Positions 8,520 through 17,520 are shown, numbered from the stretch's first letter. The stretch: 64,000 bases of DNA from Roseiarcus sp963775575 (GCA_963775575.1 CAVZJG010000002.1:1860001-1924000); one strand, 5' to 3'. Notes: generated by a model from the letters alone, not told the origin. A program made the numbers and translations.

Positions 8520-9326
8520 ATGAACAACGTCACGCTTCCAGCCCGAAGCGCCGAGACATCGGCCGATGCGGTGAAGGATAAGATCGTCGTGCGCGACCTG
8601 AATTTCTACTATGGCGAATCGCGCGCGCTCAAAGCGGTGACTCTCTCCCTTCGCGAACGCCATGTCACCTCTTTCATCGGCCCCTCGGGTTGCGGCAAGT
8701 CGACGTTGCTGCGCGTGCTGAACCGCATGTACGACCTCTACCCGCGCCAACGGGCGGAGGGCGAGGTTCTGCTCGACGGCGAAAACATCCTCGCGCCGGG
8801 CCTCGATCTCAATCTGCTGCGCGCGCGCGTCGGGATGGTGTTCCAGAAGCCGACGCCGTTCCCGATGTCGATTTACGACAACATCGCCTTCGGCGTTCGT
8901 CTGTACGAGAAGTTGCCCAAGTCCGAGATGGACGGACGAGTCGAATCGGCCTTGCGCCGCTCGGTTCTGTGGACCGAAGTCAAGGATAAATTGAAGGACA
9001 GCGGCCTCAGCCTGTCCGGCGGTCAGCAGCAGCGCCTTTGCATCGCCCGAACGGTCGCCATCAGCCCGGAGGTGATCCTGTTCGACGAACCGTGCTCGGC
9101 GCTCGATCCGATTGCGACCGCCAAGATCGAGGAGCTGTTCGACGAATTGTCGGACGACTACACCATCGCCATCGTCACCCACAGCATGCAGCAGGCGGCG
9201 CGCGTGTCGCAGTTCACCGCGTTCATGTATCTCGGCGAAATGGTCGAATTCGACGAGACGAGCAAGGTCTTCACTTCGCCGCGCGACAAGCGCACCCAAG
9301 ATTACATCACTGGCCGGTTTGGCTGA
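8520..9326 (+). CDS. pstB: Phosphate ABC transporter ATPase PstB
   Basis: 268-residue ATPase energising PstCA. Walker A is GPSGCGKST (residues 54-62), the signature is LSGGQQQR (about 165-172), and Walker B is VILFDEPCSALDP, with the switch His in IVTHSM. LNRMYDLYPRQRAEGEVLLDG is the usual PstB insert. Besides transport, PstB relays phosphate status to PhoR through PhoU in other bacteria. Confidence 0.97.
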   Translation: MNNVTLPARSAETSADAVKDKIVVRDLNFYYGESRALKAVTLSLRERHVTSFIGPSGCGKSTLLRVLNRMYDLYPRQRAEGEVLLDGENILAPGLDLNLLRARVGMVFQKPTPFPMSIYDNIAFGVRLYEKLPKSEMDGRVESALRRSVLWTEVKDKLKDSGLSLSGGQQQRLCIARTVAISPEVILFDEPCSALDPIATAKIEELFDELSDDYTIAIVTHSMQQAARVSQFTAFMYLGEMVEFDETSKVFTSPRDKRTQDYITGRFG

Positions 9327-9339
9327 GGGAGCAAGAGCT

Positions 9340-10059
9340 GTGGTCGAACACACTGTCAGGTCGTACGACAAAGATCTCGACATGCTCGAGCGGCGCATCG
9401 CCGAAATGGGCGGCATCGCCGAGAAAATGGTGATCGACGCGATGGACGCGCTGAGCCAAGCCGATATGACGCTCGCCCATCAGGTCGTGACCACCGATCC
9501 CCGCCTCGACGCGCTGCAACGCGAAATCGAGGAACAGGCGATCCTCACCATCGCGCGCCGCCAGCCGATGGCGGTGGACTTGCGCGAAATCATCGGCGCG
9601 ATCCGCGTCGCCGGCGACCTCGAACGCGTCGGCGACCTCGCCAAGAACATCGCCAAGCGCTCGCTGAAGATCGGCCTCGAGGCCCGCGTGCCGCGCGCGA
9701 TCATCGGTCTCAAGCACATGAACGAAGTGGCGACGGAACTGATGAAGGACGTTCTCGACGCCTACGCTCAACGCGACGTCGAGCGCGCGCGCGCCGTCTG
9801 GGAGCGCGACGCCGAACTGGATGCGCTCGAAGACTCGGTGTTTCGCGACTTGCTGACCCATATGATGGAAGACCCGCGCAACATTTCCTTCTGCGCGCAC
9901 TTGCTGTTCTGCGCGAAGAACATCGAGCGGATCGGCGATCACGCCACCAATATCGCCGAGACGGTGTTCTATCTGGTCACCGGCGCCACGCTGCCCTCCG
10001 AGCGGCCGAAGGGCCGCCAGGGATACGACGCCGAGACAACCGGGACCGCCGCCCCATGA
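9340..10059 (+). CDS. phoU: Phosphate signalling protein PhoU
   Basis: 239 residues with two PhoU three-helix-bundle domains. The metal-binding motifs are DLERVGDLAKNIAKR in the first and NIERIGDHATNIAE in the second. GTG is the only sensible start: GAGGGAG lies 8-9 nt before it and the protein begins (M)EHTVRSYDKDLDML like its relatives. It couples PstB activity to PhoR and limits phosphate uptake. The last four bases overlap the phoB start (ATGA). Confidence 0.95.
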   Translation: MVEHTVRSYDKDLDMLERRIAEMGGIAEKMVIDAMDALSQADMTLAHQVVTTDPRLDALQREIEEQAILTIARRQPMAVDLREIIGAIRVAGDLERVGDLAKNIAKRSLKIGLEARVPRAIIGLKHMNEVATELMKDVLDAYAQRDVERARAVWERDAELDALEDSVFRDLLTHMMEDPRNISFCAHLLFCAKNIERIGDHATNIAETVFYLVTGATLPSERPKGRQGYDAETTGTAAP

Positions 10060-10796
10060 ACGAAGCGCGCCGAGAGCCGCCCCGGCCCAGCGTGGCCACC
10101 GCGCCGCGCATCCTCGTCGTCGAAGACGAGGCGGATCTGGCGCTGCTGCTCAGTTACAATCTCGAAGCGGAAGGGTATTTCGCCGAAAGCGTCGAGCGCG
10201 GCGACGAGGCGGAATTGCGGCTGGTCGAATCCCCGCCCGATCTCGTCATCCTCGACTGGATGCTGCCGGGCGTCTCGGGCCTGGAAATCTGTCGCCGGCT
10301 TCGCGCCCGCGAAGCGACGAAGACTTTGCCGGTCATCATGCTGACGGCGCGCGGCGAGGAGGTCGAGCGGGTTCGCGGCCTCTCCGTCGGCGCGGACGAC
10401 TATGTCGTCAAACCTTTCTCGGTGCCGGAGTTGATGGCGCGCGTGCGCGCGCTGCTGCGGCGCAGCCGGCCCGAGCGCATCGCCGAAAAACTCACCGCCG
10501 GCGACGTCGATCTCGACCGCGAAACGCGGCGCGTGCGGCGCGGCGTGCGCGACGTCCATCTCGGGCCGACCGAGTTTCGCCTGCTCGAATATCTCTTGGA
10601 GAAGCCCGGTCGGGTGTTCTCGCGGGCGCAGCTTCTCGACGGCGTTTGGGGACAATCGGTCGAAATCGACGAGCGCACGGTGGACGTCCATGTCGGGCGC
10701 TTGCGCAAAGCGCTGTCGCGCGGCCGGGAGCGCGATCCGATCCGCACCGTGCGCGGAACCGGCTATTCCTTCGACGAGACCTTCGGCAAGTCGTAG
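10056..10796 (+). CDS. phoB: Phosphate-regulon response regulator PhoB
   Basis: 246-residue OmpR-family regulator. The receiver domain (18-132) has acidic pair E23/D24, phospho-acceptor D67 (VILDWMLPG) and the conserved Lys in VVKPF. The C-terminal winged-helix domain (about 145-240) includes TEFRLLEYLLEKPGRVFSRAQLLD and VRGTGYSF. It should bind the Pho box at 5406-5438. The stop is 21 bp from the convergent gcrA stop. Confidence 0.97.
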   Translation: MNEARREPPRPSVATAPRILVVEDEADLALLLSYNLEAEGYFAESVERGDEAELRLVESPPDLVILDWMLPGVSGLEICRRLRAREATKTLPVIMLTARGEEVERVRGLSVGADDYVVKPFSVPELMARVRALLRRSRPERIAEKLTAGDVDLDRETRRVRRGVRDVHLGPTEFRLLEYLLEKPGRVFSRAQLLDGVWGQSVEIDERTVDVHVGRLRKALSRGRERDPIRTVRGTGYSFDETFGKS

Positions 10797-10817
10797 GCGG
10801 CGCGAGTCCGTCGCCGC

Positions 10818-11351
10818 TTATCGGGCGAGGGCGCGTCTTTCGCGTTCGCGCTCGCGACGGCGGTCCTGGACCGGCTGGTAGGCGAGCTTGCTGTGATGCG
10901 CGCAGTAGGGGCCGGCGCCCGACGACGGCGATCCGCAATAGCGAAATTCCGACGACGCGGGGTCGCCCAGCGGCCATCGGCACATCGCCTCCTTGAGTTC
11001 GACGATCGTCACCCTGAGCGACATCGGCACAACGACGTCCTCGTGAAACGCGGGCAGCGACTCGAGCATTGGCTCGGGCGACAGCATGAGCGCCGTATTG
11101 CCGCGAACGGCGGCGCGCGCGCCGCTGCCTGAACTCGATCGCGGCGCGACGCGTTGCGCCGGCGCCGGGCGCGGCGGCGAAGCGGCGGAGGAGGGAGATT
11201 TGGCGCGTCCGGCGAGGCCGAGCCGATGAACTTTGCCGATCACGGCGTTGCGGGTCAGGCCATGGCCGAGCTGCGCGGAAATTTGGCTCGCGCTCCTGCC
11301 GTCCAGCCACAGTTGCCGCAAGAGCTCCACTCTTTCATCCGTCCAAGACAT
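10818..11351 (-). CDS. gcrA: Cell-cycle regulator GcrA
   Basis: 177-residue protein of the GcrA family, which acts with sigma-70 RNA polymerase at GANTC sites methylated by CcrM in alphaproteobacteria. The N-terminal helix-turn-helix is diagnostic: MSWTDERVELLRQLWLDG then SASQISAQLGHGLTRNAVIG and KVHRLGL. A variable Ala/Pro/Ser-rich linker follows. The conserved C-terminal region CRWPLGDPASSEFRYCG ends with YCAHHSKLAYQP. The start at 11351 matches the family N-terminus; in-frame codons upstream (to 11471) do not look coding. Four GANTC sites lie upstream. Confidence 0.95.
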   Translation of the reverse strand: MSWTDERVELLRQLWLDGRSASQISAQLGHGLTRNAVIGKVHRLGLAGRAKSPSSAASPPRPAPAQRVAPRSSSGSGARAAVRGNTALMLSPEPMLESLPAFHEDVVVPMSLRVTIVELKEAMCRWPLGDPASSEFRYCGSPSSGAGPYCAHHSKLAYQPVQDRRRERERERRALAR

Positions 11352-11427
11352 GGTTCGCCTCGTTGGTTGGCCTCCGTGGGCCCCGGCGAAAGGATCCCGC
11401 GTCCGCCGATCGATCGCATCACGGGCA

Positions 11428-11648
11428 GAATCCAAACACCCCGCCCGGCCAGCCGCACTGGCGAGCATCACGCGCCGAAACGCTCTCGTGAACGGCGCCC
11501 TACGACATCTCGTGGCGCCCGAGAAAGAAACTACACTAGTCGTTGAATCGCGCGCAAGAGTCGCAACGGTCCCGCCGACCGGCTTTTCCCCAGCTCATGC
11601 GACCGCTGAGCGCCGCGCCGCCGGGCGCGAGGCCCGATTGCGCGAGTC
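11428..11648. promoter_or_regulatory. Cluster of four GANTC (CcrM-type) sites between gcrA and argD
   Basis: GANTC occurs at 11428-11432, 11545-11549, 11558-11562 and 11644-11648 in the 500-bp gap between gcrA and argD. Otherwise the gap (11352-11851) shows only the argD promoter listed separately. GANTC is the CcrM target and GcrA-dependent promoters carry such sites in Caulobacter, so gcrA may be regulated by methylation. At this base composition about 0.7 site per 220 bp is expected, so the enrichment is modest. Confidence 0.4.
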
Positions 11649-11730
11649 CGATCAACATTTTAGCGCGACTTCGCGAGGGATCGGCGGAGGCGCCGGCGCG
11701 GCGCAGTTTTTTTGCTTTGTCACGCGCGAA

Positions 11731-11759
11731 TTGACCAAAACGCCTGGCCTCCTTATGAT
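11731..11759 (+). promoter_or_regulatory. Sigma-70 promoter for argD
   Basis: TTGACC (11731-11736) and TATGAT (11754-11759) are separated by exactly 17 bp, one mismatch each from the consensus hexamers. The predicted start lies near 11766, giving an 86-nt leader before the argD ATG. It is the best consensus promoter in the window. Confidence 0.75.
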
Positions 11760-11851
11760 CGAGGCCATCAGAGGCCGTCCCAGCGGGGCGGCGTTTTTGT
11801 TTTTGCGCGGTCTTGCGGCGTCGCGCCCGCAGCCTTCGAGGGAGCAAGCCG

Positions 11852-13057
11852 ATGCCATCCGCAATCTTGCCGGTTTATGCGAGGGCCGACGTCGCGTTCG
11901 AGCGCGGCGACGGCTGCTGGCTGACGGCGACGACGGGCGAGCGCTACCTCGATTTTGGCGCCGGCATCGCCGTGGCCTCGCTCGGTTATTCCCATCCGCA
12001 TCTGGTCGAGGCGCTGACGACCCAGGCCGGCAAGCTCTGGCACACTTCCAATCTGTTTCAGGCGCCGGAAGGCGAGCGTCTGGCGCGCCGGCTGACCGAG
12101 GCGACGTTCGCCGATCTGGTCTTTTTCACCAACTCGGGCGTCGAGGCCAACGAGGCGGCGGTCAAGATGGCGCGCAAGCGCCAGTCGGTCGGCGGCCATC
12201 CGGAAAAATACCATGTCCTGACCTTCGAAGGCGCCTTTCACGGACGCACGCTGGCGATGATCGCCGCCGGCGGACAGGCCAAATACATCGACGGTTTCGG
12301 GCCGAAGGTCGACGGCTTCGACCAGATCCCGGCGGGCGACCTCGAGGCCGTGGCGGCCGCGATCGGCCCCAACACCGGCGCGGTGATGATCGAGCCGATC
12401 CAGGGCGAAAGCGGCGTGCGCGTGATCGCGCCGGCGTTTCTCAAGGGCCTCCGCGCGCTGTGCGACCAGCACGGCGTGTTGCTGATCTTCGACGAGATTC
12501 AGACCGGCGTCGGGCGCACCGGCCGGCTGTTCGCTTATGAGCATTCCGGCGCCGTTCCCGACATCATGACCATCGCCAAAGGCATCGGCGGCGGCTTCCC
12601 GATGGGCGCCTGCCTGGCGACGGCGGACGCCGCCAAGGGAATGACGGCGGGAACGCACGGCACCACCTTCGGCGGCAACCCGCTGGCGATGGCGGTGGGC
12701 AACGCGGCGCTCGACGTCGTGTTGGCGCCGGGGTTCGTCGAGCGGGTGGCGGGGCTCGGCCTCGCCGCGCGCCAGCGCCTAGCCGAACTGAAGGACCGGC
12801 GCCCCGACATCGTCGCGGAGGTTCGCGGCGAGGGGCTGATGATCGGCCTCAAGCTCGCGGTTCCCCCGCAGGAGTTCGCCGCCGCGGCGCGCGCCCACCG
12901 GCTACTGACGATTCCGGCCGGCGACAACGTCGTTCGCCTGGTGCCGCCGCTCGTCATCAGCGAGGAGGAGATCGCCGAGGGCGTGCGGCGGTTGGACGCC
13001 GCTTGCGCCGACCTCGAAGACGCGCTCGTGACGTTGAAGAAGGGCGCCGCGGCATGA
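11852..13057 (+). CDS. argD: Acetylornithine aminotransferase
   Basis: 401-residue PLP enzyme converting N-acetylglutamate semialdehyde to N-acetylornithine in arginine biosynthesis; it often also serves lysine biosynthesis. Class III aminotransferase features are TNSGVEANEAAVKMAR, GAFHGRTLAMIAA, LLIFDEIQTGVGRTG (PLP-contacting Asp), and the Schiff-base Lys in IMTIAKGIGGGFPMGA. The start at 11852 has GAGGGAGC upstream and gives the family N-terminus (LPVYARADVAFERGDG). The stop overlaps the argF start. Confidence 0.96.
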   Translation: MPSAILPVYARADVAFERGDGCWLTATTGERYLDFGAGIAVASLGYSHPHLVEALTTQAGKLWHTSNLFQAPEGERLARRLTEATFADLVFFTNSGVEANEAAVKMARKRQSVGGHPEKYHVLTFEGAFHGRTLAMIAAGGQAKYIDGFGPKVDGFDQIPAGDLEAVAAAIGPNTGAVMIEPIQGESGVRVIAPAFLKGLRALCDQHGVLLIFDEIQTGVGRTGRLFAYEHSGAVPDIMTIAKGIGGGFPMGACLATADAAKGMTAGTHGTTFGGNPLAMAVGNAALDVVLAPGFVERVAGLGLAARQRLAELKDRRPDIVAEVRGEGLMIGLKLAVPPQEFAAAARAHRLLTIPAGDNVVRLVPPLVISEEEIAEGVRRLDAACADLEDALVTLKKGAAA

Positions 13058-14004
13058 AACCGTCTTGCAGCTCCGCGCCGACGCGCGACTTCCTCGATCT
13101 GTTGGACCAGCCGGCCGGCGAGCTGCGCGCCATTCTCGACGCCGCCAAGGCGATGAAGGCGGCGCGCGTCAAGGGCGGACGCTCGGCGTCGCGGCCGCTG
13201 GCGGGCAAGGCGCTGGCGATGATCTTCGACGCCCCGTCGACGCGCACCCGCGTCTCCTTCGATATGGCGATGCGCGAGCTCGGCGGCGAAACGATCATGC
13301 TGACCGGCGACGAAATGCAGCTCGGGCGCGGCGAATCGATCGCCGACACCGCGCGCGTTCTGTCGCGCTACGTCGACGCCATCATGATCCGCATTCTCAG
13401 TCACGCCGACATGGCGGAGCTGGCGCGCCACGCCGCCGTGCCGGTCATCAACGGGCTGACCAAGCAGTCCCACCCCTGTCAGGTGATGGCCGACGTCTTC
13501 ACCTTCGAAGAGCATCGCGGCCCGATCCGCGGCCGGAAGATCGCCTGGAGCGGCGACTACAACAACGTGTTGTCGTCATGGATCGACGCTTCGCAGCGCT
13601 TCGACTTCCTGCTCGACATCGCCTGCCCCAAGCCGTTGCAGCCGCCGCCGCAACGCATCGACGCGGCGCGGGCCGGCGGCGCCAACGTGATCCTGCGCGA
13701 GGACCCGCTCGCCGCCGTCGCCGGTGCCGCGGCGGTCCTGTCGGATTGCTGGGTTTCGATGGGCGACGAGAGCGAGGCGATTCGCCGCCACAACCTGCTC
13801 GCGCCCTATCAAGTCAACGCTAAGCTGATGAGCGGTGCCGCCGCCGACGCGATTTTCATGCATTGCCTGCCGGCCCATCGCGGCGAGGAAGTCACCGACG
13901 AAGTGATCGACGGACCGCAGTCCGTCGTGTTCGACGAAGCCGAGAACCGGCTTCATGCGCAAAAGGCGGTGCTCGCCTGGTGCCTCGGAGCGCTGAACCG
14001 ATGA
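13054..14004 (+). CDS. argF: Ornithine carbamoyltransferase
   Basis: 316-residue enzyme making citrulline from ornithine and carbamoyl phosphate. The carbamoyl-phosphate site is STRTRVSF. The ornithine-binding region contains HPCQVMAD, and the C-terminal HCLPAHRGEEV carries the catalytic Cys. The start at 13054 overlaps the argD stop (ATGA), and in-frame codons before it lie inside argD. The hslO start overlaps its stop in the same way. Confidence 0.97.
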   Translation: MKPSCSSAPTRDFLDLLDQPAGELRAILDAAKAMKAARVKGGRSASRPLAGKALAMIFDAPSTRTRVSFDMAMRELGGETIMLTGDEMQLGRGESIADTARVLSRYVDAIMIRILSHADMAELARHAAVPVINGLTKQSHPCQVMADVFTFEEHRGPIRGRKIAWSGDYNNVLSSWIDASQRFDFLLDIACPKPLQPPPQRIDAARAGGANVILREDPLAAVAGAAAVLSDCWVSMGDESEAIRRHNLLAPYQVNAKLMSGAAADAIFMHCLPAHRGEEVTDEVIDGPQSVVFDEAENRLHAQKAVLAWCLGALNR

Positions 14005-14969
14005 CCCCTGCGGCGCGCGAAGTCTCCGACGTCGGACGCGACGACATCGTGCTGCCCTATGCCGTCGAGAGCCTGAGCACGCGCGGCCGGCTGGTGCGGT
14101 TGGGGGCCGCCATCGACGCCATCCTCAAGCGTCACGCCTATCCCGGACCGATCGGCCGCGTGGTCGGCGAAGCGGCGGCGCTCGCGGTGCTGCTCGGCTC
14201 GACGCTCAAGCTCGAAGGCCGCTTTCAGTTGCAGACCAAGACCGAGGGTCCGCTGCGCATGATGGTGGTCGATTTCGACGCGCCGTCGAATCTGCGCGCG
14301 TTGGCGCGCTTCGACGAAGCGGCGCTCGCCAAGCGCGCAGCCGCGGGCGGCGAGGGCGATCTGCTCGGCGAGGGGACCCTCGCCTTCACCATCGATCCCG
14401 GCGGCGACCTGTCGCGCTATCAGGGCGTCGTCGCCCTCGACGGCCGCGGCCTCGAGCACGCGGCGCACGCCTATTTCGAGCGCTCGGAGCAGATCCCGAC
14501 CCTGGTTCGCCTCGCCGTCGGCCAGAGCGTCACCCCGCGCGGCGTCGAATGGCGCGCCGGCGGGCTGCTGGCGCAATTCCTGCCCAATTCGCCGGAGCGC
14601 CGGCGCCGGGTCGATTTCGACCCCGGCGCCGCTCCCGAGGGCGCCGCTCCCGAGGCGCCGCTCGAGGACGACGATTGGGTGGAAGCCAAGGCGCGCGCCG
14701 CGACGACCGAGGACCACGAGCTCATCGACCCGACGCTTTCGAGCGAGCGCCTGTTGTTCCGCCTGTTCAATGAGCGCGGCGTGCGCGTCTTCGAGCCGAC
14801 GGCGCTCAGCGACTCCTGCCGTTGCTCGGCCGAGCGCATCGACGCGATGTTGCAGAGTTTCTCGCCCGAGGAGCGCAGCGCGATGGTCGGCGACGACGGC
14901 ATGATCGGCGTCACCTGCGAATTCTGCTCGATCAAACGCCTGTTCAATCCCGCCGACTACGCCGGCTGA
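14001..14969 (+). CDS. hslO: Redox-regulated chaperone Hsp33
   Basis: 322-residue cytosolic holdase activated by oxidation. The N-terminal fold has VLLGSTLKLEGRFQLQTKTEGP. The C-terminal zinc switch is intact: CRC (about residue 273) and CEFC about 33 residues later. The ATG overlaps the argF stop, so argD-argF-hslO is one operon, an arrangement common in rhizobia. The in-frame codons before 14001 lie inside argF. Confidence 0.96.
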   Translation: MTPAAREVSDVGRDDIVLPYAVESLSTRGRLVRLGAAIDAILKRHAYPGPIGRVVGEAAALAVLLGSTLKLEGRFQLQTKTEGPLRMMVVDFDAPSNLRALARFDEAALAKRAAAGGEGDLLGEGTLAFTIDPGGDLSRYQGVVALDGRGLEHAAHAYFERSEQIPTLVRLAVGQSVTPRGVEWRAGGLLAQFLPNSPERRRRVDFDPGAAPEGAAPEAPLEDDDWVEAKARAATTEDHELIDPTLSSERLLFRLFNERGVRVFEPTALSDSCRCSAERIDAMLQSFSPEERSAMVGDDGMIGVTCEFCSIKRLFNPADYAG

Positions 14970-15081
14970 ACGCGGGCTCGCCTGGCGACCATGGACATCA
15001 ACGCCTTCGCCGACCGGCTGGCGCAAGTTTGCGCCGAAGCGATCGAGGCGTCGGCGCTCGGGGCGGCGGGCGAGCGCGCCT

Positions 15082-15672
15082 TCAGCCGGCGTAGTCGGCG
15101 GGCCGGGCCGGCGGCGGCCGCGGTCCGCGACGCTGGAATTGCGACGAGCCGAGGATGGCCTCGACAATCTGGTCGGGCGAACCGCCGATGTCGACGGTGA
15201 TCACCGGTTCGTCGGCGCCGGGTTCCTCCAGTGTGTCGAACTGGCTGGCGAGGAGGCTCGCCGGCATGAAGTGGCCCATCCGCTGGGTTATCCGCGCGGA
15301 CACCAGCTCGCGCGCGCCGCGCAGATAGACCAACTCGACGGCCGGGCGACCCGCCCGGATGCGCTCGCGGTAGGCGCGCTTCAAGGCCGAGCAGGTGATG
15401 ATTCCCGAGACGCCCTCGGCGCTCCAGCGGTCGATGAGGGCGGCGATGGCGTCGAGCCACGGCAGGCGATCGGCGTCGCTCAACGGAACGCCGTGGTGCA
15501 TTTTGTCGACGTTGGCCTGCGGATGGAGGGCGTCGCCCTCCTGGAACTTCCAGTTGAGCCGACCGGCCAGCAAAGCCGCCACGGTGGTCTTGCCGGAGCC
15601 GGACACGCCCATGACGATCAGGACGATCGGGGACGTCGCGCCGCCGGTCTGTTCGTTTGCCGCCGAGCTCAT
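15082..15672 (-). CDS. gntK: Gluconokinase (carbohydrate kinase, thermoresistant GntK family)
   Basis: About 196-residue kinase phosphorylating gluconate to 6-phosphogluconate. The P-loop is GVSGSGKTT, followed by the family signatures FQEGDALHP, ANVDKMHHGVPLSDADRLPWL and TCSALKRAYRERIR. MGHFMPASLLASQFDTLEEP is typical of GntK. An alternative ATG four codons upstream at 15684 is possible; neither has a strong ribosome site. It stands alone with no other gluconate genes nearby. The 110 bp before its end (14970-15081) show nothing coding. Confidence 0.93.
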   Translation of the reverse strand: MSSAANEQTGGATSPIVLIVMGVSGSGKTTVAALLAGRLNWKFQEGDALHPQANVDKMHHGVPLSDADRLPWLDAIAALIDRWSAEGVSGIITCSALKRAYRERIRAGRPAVELVYLRGARELVSARITQRMGHFMPASLLASQFDTLEEPGADEPVITVDIGGSPDQIVEAILGSSQFQRRGPRPPPARPADYAG

Positions 15673-15845
15673 GCCATCACCCATTACGGCGACGCTGCGC
15701 TTTACCGCAAGTCATCGGATGCGTCCGAGATCATTCAGCCGATTCCGCGCCTCTCACGCATGCGCCTCGCCGATGACGCGGACGCGGCCTTGCGCACGAC
15801 GGCCGCCGTCGTCATGGCGCGCAAAGGGCGACCGTAACTCCGGCC

Positions 15846-16130
15846 TCAAGCCGCTTCGAGGCGCTTCAATTCCTCTTCGAACGAAAAGCGCAATTGCGCG
15901 CCTTCATCCTCGGGCAAATAATCCGCCATCTGCGGAAAGATGGTCCGGTAGAGCGAGAGCTGCGTCGGTTCCCAGGGCATGGCGTGCGCCGCGCGCGCCT
16001 CGGCGAGGATTTTCTGCAGCCGAGCGCGCACCTTGTCGAGGTTGGGCCGATAAATCGGCGCGGCCTCGGCGCCGAACAGGTCCGGCTGCGCGTCCTTTTC
16101 GAAGCGGTTCGCTTGGCCGGTGCGAGCCAT
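15846..16130 (-). CDS. Small conserved hypothetical protein (94 aa)
   Basis: Acidic-basic 94-residue protein with no signal or TM segment. The central stretch AMPWEPTQLSLYRTIFPQMA followed by YLPEDEGAQLRFSFEEELKRL resembles short proteins I recall from Hyphomicrobiales genomes, but no function is known. It is complete from ATG 16130 to its stop at 15846. It sits between gntK and the type ISP remnant on the same strand. Confidence 0.7.
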   Translation of the reverse strand: MARTGQANRFEKDAQPDLFGAEAAPIYRPNLDKVRARLQKILAEARAAHAMPWEPTQLSLYRTIFPQMADYLPEDEGAQLRFSFEEELKRLEAA

Positions 16131-16210
16131 CAGTCTTGTCGCGCCCTTCTCAAGAACGAATCGACCGCATCATGCCCCAGCGCGCCCGCGCGCGCGAGCG
16201 GCGCGAAGAG

Positions 16211-16477
16211 TTATCCCCGGTCGGGAAACGCCGCCAGATAAGCCTCGTCGATCCGCGCCATCTGATCGATGGTGAAGGCGAGCGTGTCGGCGACGGTGGC
16301 GACGTGGTCGATTTCGTCGAGCGACAGCGTCCGGCCCTTGCGCGATTTGAGATATTTGTCGAGCACTTGATAGCCGCCGATGTGAAAATCCCAGACGGCT
16401 TGCGGCACGGGCTTGAAGCTTTGGGTCTTGTTGATCGCGATCGACTGGTCCTCGGGCGAATATCGCACGGCCTCGAC
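16211..16477 (-). pseudogene. C-terminal remnant of a type ISP restriction-modification / helicase protein
   Basis: The final about 88 codons match the C-terminus of LlaBIII-like type ISP restriction enzymes, which are normally well over 900 residues: VEAVRYSPEDQSIAINKTQ, PQAVWDFHIGGYQVLDKYLK and SRKGRTLSLDEIDHVATVAD, then an amphipathic end. Upstream of 16477 the similarity stops and the sequence becomes Gly/Arg-rich noise. The helicase, nuclease and methyltransferase domains are absent, so this is a decayed restriction system. The break lies 12 bp from the 21-bp direct repeat at 16490. Confidence 0.72.
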
Positions 16478-16489
16478 GCCCCCGCGCCG

Positions 16490-16510
16490 CCCATCTCCTC
16501 CGCCGCCCGC
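16490..16510 (+). repeat. 21-bp direct repeat, left copy
   Basis: CCCATCTCCTCCGCCGCCCGC is identical to 18311-18331 in the same orientation. The two copies bound the AT-rich GTPase island. The right copy is the 3' end of the uracil-DNA glycosylase gene, so the pair resembles attL/attR. Flanking bases differ at both ends. Confidence 0.7.
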
Positions 16511-16692
16511 GCGGCGAGGGCTTCGCTCGCCAGCCGGTACCGGCCCGTGAACGGAGTGGTATCCCGTCACCGCAATGCCGAAATTGAAAATACCGGGATG
16601 TCAGGCTATGCTTCGCCATTCGTCCTCGGACTGCGGCCTGGAGCAACTGAGCGCGGCAGCCTGAAACGGAGTATCATATTTGAGGACGGGCC

Positions 16693-17520
16693 ATGGCTGT
16701 GGTCATAGATGGTTTCGAAGCACTAGTCCGTTACCGGAAGGAAATTTCGGATTATCTCAAAAAAATCCGGCACTGGGTGCGTCACGGCAAGGAAAAAATC
16801 GTTGTTCTAGGTGTGGGTGGAGTTGGCAAGACAACTCTTGGCCGCGTATTGTCCGGTAAGGCACTGAGCCCGGGCGAGGACTACCAAGAGTCGATCGATA
16901 TCGAGAATTTTGGTTACAATGGAAGAGTTTTCGGTTCGGTTATTGTTGCGCCGGGTCAAAGTCGTCGTCGTCAATTTCACTGGCCTATTGTGCGTACGCA
17001 AATTGCCAGTGGAGAAATCTTAGGAATTATCTACGTTGTGGCCGCTGGCTATAATGCGCTCCGTGAAATTGAACCGTCAGAGCATGAGTTGTATGCCGCA
17101 GGCATGAGTACCGCTCAGTTCATGGAAAAATACCGTGCCTCTAATCTTCAAAACGAACTGCAAACTCTAAAAAGCGAGTTAAGCCAGGCATTGAAGGATT
17201 CTCCAGGACGTATCTGGTTTGTTACGGCGGTTTTGAAACAAGACCTTTGGGCGATGAACTACAAAGAGGTTATGTCTTTTTATAAAGATGGCCCTTACGC
17301 CGATGCAGTTCGAGACATTGCTCAATGCCGCGGATGCAACGAATTCATTTATGAGTGTTTGCCCGTCTCATTACTAATCGAAAATCTTGAGACAAGGCGC
17401 GGGCTGGTGTTGGCCGAAACGGCACCGGGTTTTGATTCCGCAAAACAGCTGGAGAGCGTTCGAGAATTTTCGCGGGCGATAAGTGAACTGATAGTGGATC
17501 GAGAAGTGCGAGGGGGGTGA
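16693..17520 (+). CDS. Predicted GTPase-like P-loop protein, horizontally acquired
   Basis: 275-residue protein of no family I can name. A helical lead (1-33) precedes a P-loop GVGGVGKTT (residues 40-48). A G3-like APGQ at 86-89 has lost the usual Asp. VTAVLKQDLW (about 178-186) resembles a G4 motif with K182 and D184, so a TRAFAC-type G domain is likely. A charged helical section (140-170) interrupts the core. Base composition is far more AT-rich than its neighbours, indicating transfer. The next gene starts 1 nt after its stop, so the two products are probably made together. Defence, signalling or membrane-remodelling roles are possible; none is shown. Confidence 0.8.
   Translation: MAVVIDGFEALVRYRKEISDYLKKIRHWVRHGKEKIVVLGVGGVGKTTLGRVLSGKALSPGEDYQESIDIENFGYNGRVFGSVIVAPGQSRRRQFHWPIVRTQIASGEILGIIYVVAAGYNALREIEPSEHELYAAGMSTAQFMEKYRASNLQNELQTLKSELSQALKDSPGRIWFVTAVLKQDLWAMNYKEVMSFYKDGPYADAVRDIAQCRGCNEFIYECLPVSLLIENLETRRGLVLAETAPGFDSAKQLESVREFSRAISELIVDREVRGG

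Noticed and set aside
7353..9416. Reverse open frame of about 690 codons opposite pstC-pstA-pstB
   Set aside because: Shadow of the pst genes with Arg/Asp-rich composition and no family features.
14991..15200. Short forward frame beginning MDINAFADRLAQVCAEAIEA
   Set aside because: Its first residues look protein-like, but it soon turns Arg/Ala-rich, overlaps the end of gluconokinase antisense and has no ribosome site.
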